Below, piece by piece: positions 34,461 to 41,614 of a stretch of 64,000 bases of DNA. Position 1 is the first letter of the stretch. Each line of letters begins with the position of its first letter. Position numbers and translations under genes: made by a program. This DNA is from Chitinophagales bacterium (GTDB lineage Bacteria > Bacteroidota > Bacteroidia > Chitinophagales > Chitinophagaceae): NCBI GenBank assembly GCA_017303335.1, contig JAFLBK010000005.1, positions 62,001 through 126,000 on the forward strand, written 5' to 3'. A model generated the notes under the pieces. It made no database searches. It was not told the DNA's origin and saw nothing but the letters and a program-made list of their open reading frames with translations.

Positions 34461-35975
34461 ATGAGCCAAAAGAAATTAACTTCCGCCTCAGGTATACCCT
34501 ATTATAATAATGAAGACACGCAAAGTGCAGGTCCGCGTGGTCCCTTGCTCCTGCAAGACTTTATCCTTCACGAAAAGATGGCGCATTTCAACCGGGAGCG
34601 CATCCCCGAACGGGTGGTGCATGCCAAGGGATCGGGTGCCTTCGGCACATTTACCGTTACCAACGACATTTCCCGGTACACCCGGGCCAAACTGTTCAGC
34701 CATGTGGGCAAGCAAACCCGGGTACTGGTTCGCTTCTCGACCGTAGGCGGCGAAAAAGGAAGCGCCGATACGGAACGCGACCCTCGTGGCTTCGCGGTGA
34801 AATTTTATACAGAGGATGGCAATTGGGACCTCGTGGGTAACAATACGCCGATCTTCTTCCTGAAAGACCCCAAGAAATTCAGCGATTTCATCCATACCCA
34901 GAAACGGGATCCGTATACCAACTGTAAGAGCCCGACGATGATGTGGGATTATTGGAGCCTGAATCCCGAAAGTCTGCACCAGGTACTCTTCCTGATGAGC
35001 GACCGGGGAACACCGGTAGGCTACCGGTACATGAACGGGTACGGAAGCCATACCTTCAGCATGATCAACGACAGGCATGAGCGGGTATGGGTGAAATTCC
35101 ATTTCAAATCGGCACAGGGCATCCGCAACTTCAGCAATGAAGAAGCGGCAAAGATGAAGGCGGTGGATATGGACTTTGCGCAGCGTGACCTGCTGGAAGC
35201 CATCGACCGGGGCGAGTTCCCGAAATGGAACCTGAAGATCCAGGTGATGACCGAAGAGCAGGCAAAAACCTATAAATGGAACCCGTTCGACCTCACCAAG
35301 GTCTGGAGCCACAAAGATTTTCCATTGATCGACGTGGGTGTGATGGAACTGAATGAAAACCCGAAGAATTATTTCGTCAGCATTGAGCAATCGGCCTTTG
35401 CCCCGGCGCACGTGGTGGATGGCATCGGCTATTCGCCCGATAAAATGCTGCAGGGCCGCTTACTCTCCTATCCCGACGCACACCGCTACCGCCTCGGCGC
35501 CAATTATGAACAAATTCCGGTGAACCGTTGTCCCTTTGCTGTGAACAATTACGAACGCGACGGACAGATGCGGGTGGATGAGAATGGCGGCAGCGCACCG
35601 AATTATTTCCCCAACAGTTTTGATGACATCAATGCCGACCCGTCTTATAAACAACCCGCCTGGGAACTGGATAGCGTAGTGGCCGACTGGTACGACCGTA
35701 ACGCGGAAGGTGAGAACGATCATTATACCCAACCCGGTATCTTCTACCGCGAAGTACTCCCGGCGCAGGATAAGGCGAATCTTGTAAACACCATTGTTGG
35801 TGCCATGAGCGGCATCAGCGGTCCGAAGAAAGCGGAGATCATCAACCGCCAGTTATGCCATTTCTTCCGCGCCGATATTGGCCTGGGAATGGCCATCGCA
35901 CAGGGGCTCGGACTGGATATGGCATCCCTGCAACAGCACATGCCCGCGGGAAAGCATGAACAGGTAACCATTTAA
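34461..35975 (+). CDS. katA: Monofunctional haem catalase, small-subunit clade
   Basis: 504 residues from the ATG at 34461 (MSQKKLTSASG). The in-frame ATG at 34389 would put 24 unrelated residues in front and overlap the operator region. Catalytic His54 is in RVVHAKGSGAFGTF, Asn127 in DLVGNNTP, and the haem Tyr-containing segment SYPDAHRYRLG is present. Length and motifs fit clade-3 catalases, which convert H2O2 to water and oxygen in the cytoplasm. Divergent oxyR and the OxyR operator indicate peroxide induction. An 11-bp gap leads to a 51-codon ORF. Confidence 0.95.
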   Translation: MSQKKLTSASGIPYYNNEDTQSAGPRGPLLLQDFILHEKMAHFNRERIPERVVHAKGSGAFGTFTVTNDISRYTRAKLFSHVGKQTRVLVRFSTVGGEKGSADTERDPRGFAVKFYTEDGNWDLVGNNTPIFFLKDPKKFSDFIHTQKRDPYTNCKSPTMMWDYWSLNPESLHQVLFLMSDRGTPVGYRYMNGYGSHTFSMINDRHERVWVKFHFKSAQGIRNFSNEEAAKMKAVDMDFAQRDLLEAIDRGEFPKWNLKIQVMTEEQAKTYKWNPFDLTKVWSHKDFPLIDVGVMELNENPKNYFVSIEQSAFAPAHVVDGIGYSPDKMLQGRLLSYPDAHRYRLGANYEQIPVNRCPFAVNNYERDGQMRVDENGGSAPNYFPNSFDDINADPSYKQPAWELDSVVADWYDRNAEGENDHYTQPGIFYREVLPAQDKANLVNTIVGAMSGISGPKKAEIINRQLCHFFRADIGLGMAIAQGLGLDMASLQQHMPAGKHEQVTI

Positions 35976-35986
35976 ATAATACGATC

Positions 35987-36142
35987 ATGACTGATCATAC
36001 AGCAAAACAAGAAATTGAAAAACCATTGAGTGTGATACGCAAAGAAGCGGTGACCAATGAACAACTGGCAGCGCAGTTGGCCAGGCTCGAGGCGCTGTTG
36101 GAGAAGATCGACCAGCGGCTGGGTACGCCACTCATTCGTTAA
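35987..36142 (+). CDS. Small 51-aa protein downstream of katA, unknown
   Basis: Starts at the ATG at 35987, 11 bp after the katA stop, and ends with TAA at 36140-36142, six bases before the hairpin terminator. The protein reads MTDHTAKQEI, then KPLSVIRKEA, then QLAAQLARLEALLEKIDQRL. The last segment is an amphipathic heptad-like helix that would suit a short coiled coil. Its position between katA and the terminator suggests that it is co-expressed with the peroxide module. No known family is recognised. Confidence 0.6.
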   Translation: MTDHTAKQEIEKPLSVIRKEAVTNEQLAAQLARLEALLEKIDQRLGTPLIR

Positions 36143-36148
36143 GTGTAA

Positions 36149-36178
36149 AACCGGTTGAGCGATCAGCCGGTTTTTTTT
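36149..36178 (+). terminator. Rho-independent terminator, katA unit
   Basis: AACCGGTTGA (36149-36158) pairs with TCAGCCGGTT (36163-36172, one G-T wobble) around a GCGA tetraloop, and the pairing is followed by a run of T residues to 36178. It overlaps the stop region of the convergent LD-carboxypeptidase gene. Confidence 0.85.
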
Positions 36179-37079
36179 AGTCGGTCAGTGTAACTTTTTT
36201 ACCGGTTACTTTGAGCGTGCAGGAGATGCCCACTTTCAAAGCAAGGTTCTCTTTTCCATGGCTTACCGGGAAGCCATAACAAACCGGGTAGGTATAGGGC
36301 GCCACGATTTCCCGGATCACTTCATAAACCGTTTTACCGAAGGGGCGTTCGGTATCTTTCATGTCGGTGAAGCCGCCTACGATCAACCCGGCCAGTTTGT
36401 CGAGTTTGCCACTTCGTTTCAGTTGGTACAGCATCCGGTCGATGTTGTAGGTGTATTCGCCAATGTCTTCGATGAACAGGATCCTGCCGCGGGTAGCGAT
36501 ATCGGAACCCGTTCCGCAGAGATGCGCCAGTAACGAAAGATTGCCTCCCACCAGCGTGGCGGTGGCGGTACCGGGTCGGTTGAATGAATGCCCCTTGCAG
36601 GAATAATCCGCTTTTACGCCGGCGATCGCGTCTTTGAAGGCTTTGATGTATTTATTGTTTCCATGGTTGAACGCGGAAGCCATGGGCGCATGCAGCGAAG
36701 CGATGCCGAGCCGGCTGATCAGGTGCGCATGCAAAACGGTGATATCGCTGAAACCGATGATCCACTTCGGGTTCTTTTTAAAGCGGGTGAAATCCAGCTG
36801 GTCGATGATCCTCCCCACGCCGTAACCGCCCCGGCCGCAGAGAATGGCCTTGATGGTTGGATCATCAAGCATCGCCTGGAATTCATCACGGCGTTCTTCA
36901 TCCGTTCCGCTGAAATAATTTCTGGAGCCGCTACCCAGTGTTTTACCTACCATCACCTCGTATCCCCAGCGTTGCAGGGTATGGATGCAGGCCGTTGCCT
37001 TTTGCTTCTGCATGTAACCCGCCGGGCAGGTAATGCCGATGGTGTCGCCTTTTTGCAGGTAGGGGGGTGTTTTAATCAT
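36177..37079 (-). CDS. LD-carboxypeptidase, S66 family (MccF-like), copy 1
   Basis: 300 residues without a signal peptide, so probably cytoplasmic. The Ser-Glu-His triad of the S66 family is visible as Ser111 in IGFSDITVLH, Glu204 in LFIEDIGEY and His274 in PVSHGKENLA. CGRGGYGVGRI at about 81-91 is a conserved family loop. S66 enzymes cleave the L,D-amide of muropeptides during cell-wall recycling, and the MccF subgroup cleaves microcin C7-type conjugates. Which applies here is not decided by the sequence. A paralogue follows at 40403-41422, with the adhesin gene between. Confidence 0.9.
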   Translation of the reverse strand: MIKTPPYLQKGDTIGITCPAGYMQKQKATACIHTLQRWGYEVMVGKTLGSGSRNYFSGTDEERRDEFQAMLDDPTIKAILCGRGGYGVGRIIDQLDFTRFKKNPKWIIGFSDITVLHAHLISRLGIASLHAPMASAFNHGNNKYIKAFKDAIAGVKADYSCKGHSFNRPGTATATLVGGNLSLLAHLCGTGSDIATRGRILFIEDIGEYTYNIDRMLYQLKRSGKLDKLAGLIVGGFTDMKDTERPFGKTVYEVIREIVAPYTYPVCYGFPVSHGKENLALKVGISCTLKVTGKKVTLTD

Positions 37080-37152
37080 GTGGGAACTTTATGGCAGATA
37101 AGGGGCTTCAGGGCCCGTTTTTTGATTAGATTTAGCCCGCCAAAATTAATCA

Positions 37153-40100
37153 ATGCGACTCTTATTACTTTCCTTTTTTTTTCTTACACTTTTTACAGAC
37201 GTTCAGGCACAGTTATGCCAGGGGCCCGGCAGGGATCCGCAAACGGCCCAGGCTGTATGCGGAACAATCGCTTTTCATGAAACAAATGTGGTGAATTGCA
37301 CCGGGCCGGATATTCCGAATCCAACATCCGGCTGCGGACAAGTGACATCGGATAACTCCCGCTGGTACAAATTTCATTGTTACCAGGCCGGTACATTGGG
37401 CTTTCTCATTACGCCGTTCAGTCCGGCCGATGACTATGACTGGGAGATCATGGATATTACCGGGCACCAGCCCGCGGATGTTTATACATTGGAGCTTCGG
37501 GTTTCGTTAAACCTGAGCGGACAAACCGGCCCAACCGGCTGCACCATCGCGGGTATTTCGGATATCAACTGTGGCGGCGGAGCCCCGGGAACGCAGTACA
37601 ACAAACTGATGACATTGCAGGCCGGGCATGATTACCTGATGATGGTGAACAACTGGTCGGCCAGTAACCTGGGATATGATATCGATTTTACGGGAACCGC
37701 GACATTATCGGATAACCTTCCGCCAACAGTTACCAATGCGGCGATCGTTGGCTGTGATGCGTCGAAGATCAGGGTTAACTTTTCGGAAGATATACTTTGC
37801 GGCAGCATCACCAATCCCATCACGCTGGGTTCGGAGTTTACGATCACGGGGGGGGCGAATACCATCACCGGAATAACTTCTGCCTGTACATTAGGAGCCA
37901 ACGGAGTACCGTATGTTATACTTGATCTGCAGGCGCCTTTAGCGGCAGGGAATTACCAATTGAATATTAATGTCGGCGGCGACGGCAATACGCTTGAAAA
38001 TGTTTGCCGGATCGCCATGCTGCCGGCATCCATTCCTTTTACTGTTCCGGCCATAGTTCCGGTAGCGGTGAATACGGTTAATTACACCGGTTGTGCACCC
38101 ACCACCCTGAACATCACGCTCACCAAGCCCATCTGGTGTACCAGTTTGTCGGCTGCGCCTTTCAGCGAGTTCAGCATCCTGCCGGGTAACCCCACGATCC
38201 AGTCGGTACAATCGGCCTGCACCGCCAGTGCTACCTATATCGACCAGTTGCAGATCGTATTGCAGAACCCGCTGGCACCGGGCAATTACCAGCTGATCGT
38301 GAATGCGGGAGCGGATGGGAATACCCTCATCGATACCTGTAATATGGTGGTAGCAGCCGGGTATAATTTCCCGTTTACCATCACCCAGAATAATCCGCCG
38401 CCGGTGATACAATCGGTGGGTTTCGACGAATGTCATCCCGATAAGGTCGTAGTGAATTTTGACAAACCCGTAACCTGCGCCTCTATTACCGCCGCGGGAA
38501 CAGAACTGAGCATCACGCCCGGTACCTGGCCGGTGAACTCGATCACGTACAACTGTACCAATAACCAGTATACTTCGCAGATCATCATGAACCTGGCCAA
38601 CCCGCTTACCGCGGGTAACTACAACGTGGTTGTGGGAACCGGTACCGACGGCAACACGCTCTCGGATACCTGTTTGTCGTTCATACCGGCTGGCTATGCA
38701 AGGCCTTTCACCGCTACCCAGGCGCCGGCTCCCGTTTTTGATTCGGTACAATTTGATAAATGCAGTGCCGGTACGGTGAAAGTATTCTACAGCCATCCCA
38801 TTCTCTGCAGCAGTATCAGCGCCAATGGATCGGAGTTCAGCATCACCGGGCCATCGGCTGTGACCATCGTATCGGCAACGCCCGATGTTACCTGCGGTAG
38901 CCTGGGTTATACCCGCTGGATCAATCTGCAACTGGCTTCCCCCATTACACAGTCGGGCAACTATGTACTGCACAACGGCGTGGGTGCCGATGGCAACGGC
39001 ATCGTCGATACCTGCAATGCCCGCCAGAACGTGAATGAAACGATCGCAATGAATATGCTGGGTAAGCCCTCGGCAGTGTTCAACGCATTGGTGAACTGGG
39101 GCTGTGTGAACGACGATATTGTTTTGTCGCATCCCGGTGGTAATGGCGTCAATTCCTGGAACTGGAGTTTCAGTGATGGGCGAACCGCCAGCGGACAGAA
39201 TGTGACCATGTCGTTCCCGGTGGCAACACCCACGGTCACCGTTCGGCTGATCGTAAGCAATGGTTCCTGCAACGACACTACATCGCAAACGATCACGCTC
39301 GGCAATGTGATCACAGCGGCTTTCACCGCCAGCACCGGTGATACGATCTGCATCAATACGCCGGTCGATTTCCGCGATGCTTCCTCCGGTACCATCAGCA
39401 GCTACCTCTGGGATTTCGGCGATCTTACCCAATCCACTGCGCAGAACCCGCCCACGCATGTGTATGCCACCAGTAATATCTATACAGTAACCCTGCGGGT
39501 GACCGACAACCACGGCTGTACGGCAACGGCCAGTAAACAGATGCACGTGGATGCTTCGGCCCGGATCGACTTCACCGGGCTCAAACCGCAGTATTGTACA
39601 GGCCAAACCGTTTCGCTGAAACGGGTCATCTCCCGGAACATAACATCGTATGTATGGGATAACGGAGATGGCAAAACATTCACCAACGAAGTAGACATTA
39701 CCTTCCCGTACCCCAACCCCGGCACCTATACCATCACCTTGTCGGGCATCGATAAATACTGCGGACCAGCCAGCATCAGCAAGACCGTTCCGGTGTATGC
39801 AGTGCCAAAAATTAATCTCGGTCCTGATACCGTACTTTGTGGCAACGACCAGGTGCTCATCGGTGTACCTGCCGAGCCCGGTTATACCTATACCTGGAAT
39901 ACAGGGGATAATACATCCCAGATTCTTACCTGGGCCTTTTTCAATACCGGGTATGCGCTTACGGTCGATAACCACGGTTGCCGGGCCCGCGATTCGATGC
40001 ATGTAAAAGTGCTGCACTTCTGCCTGATACGGGTACCCAACGCCTTTACACCCAACCGCGATGGCCTCAACGATGAACTTAAAGTGCTGAATGCGGATAT

Positions 40101-40299
40101 GGCGAAGAGTTTTGAATTCAGTATATACAACCGGGCCGGGCAGCGGGTATTTACCACCCGTAATCCATTGGAGGGCTGGGATGGCCGCTTCAAAGGCAAC
40201 CCCGCCGATGCGGGAACCTATGTGTGGACGCTGATGTATATCGATCCCTGGAATGGAAAAACGGTGAAAGAAAAAGGAACGAGTATTCTGATACGGTAG
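37153..40299 (+). CDS. Large T9SS-secreted multidomain adhesin-like protein
   Basis: 1048 residues with a signal peptide ending about VQAQ-L at 20. An N-terminal domain (about 20-180) is followed by four consecutive Ig-like repeats of about 110 residues, each with a Cys-rich pattern (C.....V.F..PI.C.SI near the start, GADGNT..DTC near the end). Two PKD-like domains (about 640-830, YLWDFGD and YVWDNGDGKTF) follow. The C-terminus NAFTPNRDGLNDELKV to GTYVWTLMYIDPWNGKTVKEKG is a type-B gliding-motility sorting domain, so secretion by the type IX system to the cell surface is expected. Function is inferred as surface adhesion. Confidence 0.88.
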   Translation: MRLLLLSFFFLTLFTDVQAQLCQGPGRDPQTAQAVCGTIAFHETNVVNCTGPDIPNPTSGCGQVTSDNSRWYKFHCYQAGTLGFLITPFSPADDYDWEIMDITGHQPADVYTLELRVSLNLSGQTGPTGCTIAGISDINCGGGAPGTQYNKLMTLQAGHDYLMMVNNWSASNLGYDIDFTGTATLSDNLPPTVTNAAIVGCDASKIRVNFSEDILCGSITNPITLGSEFTITGGANTITGITSACTLGANGVPYVILDLQAPLAAGNYQLNINVGGDGNTLENVCRIAMLPASIPFTVPAIVPVAVNTVNYTGCAPTTLNITLTKPIWCTSLSAAPFSEFSILPGNPTIQSVQSACTASATYIDQLQIVLQNPLAPGNYQLIVNAGADGNTLIDTCNMVVAAGYNFPFTITQNNPPPVIQSVGFDECHPDKVVVNFDKPVTCASITAAGTELSITPGTWPVNSITYNCTNNQYTSQIIMNLANPLTAGNYNVVVGTGTDGNTLSDTCLSFIPAGYARPFTATQAPAPVFDSVQFDKCSAGTVKVFYSHPILCSSISANGSEFSITGPSAVTIVSATPDVTCGSLGYTRWINLQLASPITQSGNYVLHNGVGADGNGIVDTCNARQNVNETIAMNMLGKPSAVFNALVNWGCVNDDIVLSHPGGNGVNSWNWSFSDGRTASGQNVTMSFPVATPTVTVRLIVSNGSCNDTTSQTITLGNVITAAFTASTGDTICINTPVDFRDASSGTISSYLWDFGDLTQSTAQNPPTHVYATSNIYTVTLRVTDNHGCTATASKQMHVDASARIDFTGLKPQYCTGQTVSLKRVISRNITSYVWDNGDGKTFTNEVDITFPYPNPGTYTITLSGIDKYCGPASISKTVPVYAVPKINLGPDTVLCGNDQVLIGVPAEPGYTYTWNTGDNTSQILTWAFFNTGYALTVDNHGCRARDSMHVKVLHFCLIRVPNAFTPNRDGLNDELKVLNADMAKSFEFSIYNRAGQRVFTTRNPLEGWDGRFKGNPADAGTYVWTLMYIDPWNGKTVKEKGTSILIR

Positions 40300-40300
40300 G

Positions 40301-40390
40301 GTTTATTCGTTTACTGGTTTACTTGTTTATTGCAGAATGCTGTTTCATGTTAGCATACCAATAAACTACTAAACTAATTAACTATTTACC
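40301..40390. repeat. Inverted octamer arrays between convergent genes
   Basis: Left part: four contiguous 8-bp units at 40301-40332 (GTTTATTC, GTTTACTG, GTTTACTT, GTTTATTG). Right part: four at 40359-40390 (CAATAAAC, TACTAAAC, TAATTAAC, TATTTACC). The unit is GTTTA..-type facing ..TAAAC-type. Inside the loop ATGC and GCAT can extend the stem. The arrays lie between the stop codons of the adhesin and copy 2 of the LD-carboxypeptidase. This could act as a bidirectional terminator, though no typical U tract is present. Confidence 0.82.
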
Positions 40391-40402
40391 CTCCGGAAAT
40401 TT

Positions 40403-41422
40403 TCACGCTTCTGTTAACCGGCATTCATTCAGGTGCACTCCCAGGGTATGCAGTACGCCGCATTTGAGCGCCACATTGTTCTTCTGGTGCCCTACGGGAA
40501 AATCGAAGCAAACGGGATAGCTGTATTCGGTTACTTTTTCGAGCACAATGTCTTCCAGCGTTCGGCCGAATTCTTCACCGGGATCATCGGGCTTCACTTT
40601 AAAACCGCCTACGATCAATCCTTTCAGGTTGCTGAGTTTACCGCTTCGTTTCAGGTTCCAGAACATGCGGTCGATGCTGTAGAGGTATTCGCCGGTATCT
40701 TCCACAAACAATAACTTATCCCTTGTATCGATATCCGATTTACTGCCCGCCAGCGATTCGAGTGTTTTCAGGTTACCGCCTACCAGTTCACCCGTAGCCA
40801 GCCCGGTCTTGTTTTTTTCATTGGGTGTAAATACATAGCGGGCCTTTTCGCCGCTGAGGCATCTGCGGATCGATTCGATCGTTTCGATCTGCACCGGCTC
40901 GGCCTTGCTCCAGTCGGACGGGAAGCTGTTGCACATCTTCGAATGGATGGAAGCGACGCGGCAGGTTACATTGATATGCGAATGCAGAACGGTTACATCA
41001 CTGAAGCCGATGATCCATTTGGGATGCTGTTTGAGTTTTTTGAAATCGATGCGGTCCACGATCCGTACAGCCCCATAACCGCCCCGGGCGCAGAGGATGG
41101 CCTTGATCGACCGGTCTTCCAGCATCTGCTGAAGATCGGCCGCCCGTTCTTCATCCGTACCACCGAAGGTAAAATCCCTTTTACCGATGCTGGCGCCCAC
41201 TTTTACATTGAATCCCCATTCGTTCAGTTTCTGCAGGGCCGGCTGAATATCTTCGGCGCTGATATAACCCGCCGGGGAACAAATGCCGATGCCATCGCCC
41301 TTCTTCAGGTACGGGGGCGTAACGATCTGCTTTTCCGGCTCAGGAAAAAACGGGCGGGCCCCGCTTGCCGGAAAGCCGGCTGCCAGCGGAATCACCGATG
41401 AAAGGAAGTCTTTGCGTTTCAT
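40403..41422 (-). CDS. LD-carboxypeptidase, S66 family, copy 2
   Basis: 339 residues, about 35 longer than copy 1 at the N-terminus: MKRKDFLSSVIPLAAGFPASG looks like an export or anchoring segment, with no twin-arginine pair. The triad is Ser141 in IGFSDVTVLH, Glu241 in LFVEDTGEY and His312 in PVGHQKNNVAL. Same family and fold as copy 1, with CARGGYGAVRI at about 111-121. The different N-termini suggest different cell compartments (copy 1 cytosolic, copy 2 likely periplasmic or membrane-associated). Divergent from ppsA, sharing a 192-bp gap. Confidence 0.9.
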   Translation of the reverse strand: MKRKDFLSSVIPLAAGFPASGARPFFPEPEKQIVTPPYLKKGDGIGICSPAGYISAEDIQPALQKLNEWGFNVKVGASIGKRDFTFGGTDEERAADLQQMLEDRSIKAILCARGGYGAVRIVDRIDFKKLKQHPKWIIGFSDVTVLHSHINVTCRVASIHSKMCNSFPSDWSKAEPVQIETIESIRRCLSGEKARYVFTPNEKNKTGLATGELVGGNLKTLESLAGSKSDIDTRDKLLFVEDTGEYLYSIDRMFWNLKRSGKLSNLKGLIVGGFKVKPDDPGEEFGRTLEDIVLEKVTEYSYPVCFDFPVGHQKNNVALKCGVLHTLGVHLNECRLTEA

Positions 41423-41614
41423 GAAATAAAGTTATCGTAAGTTGACCACTTGCTGAAGTGAAATCGATGCAGCAGACAGGGTTGCCGGAATGAGCGATGC
41501 CGCCCGCAGCACTTGTATTAAATGTGCATGAAATTGTCGGCCACTATTCTTTTCGGGGTTTTTAAATGTTTACATTAGTGAAACGATTGTATAACTGCTA
41601 ATACCCCTCACTTT

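Noticed and set aside
37939..40017. 692-codon antisense ORF within the adhesin gene
   Set aside because: It lies wholly antisense to a protein with signal peptide, PKD domains and T9SS tail. Its composition is what codon bias of the sense gene would produce, and no family wording is present.
40403..41422. Tat signal on LD-carboxypeptidase copy 2
   Set aside because: The N-terminus MKRKDFL lacks the twin-arginine pair; export by another route is still possible.
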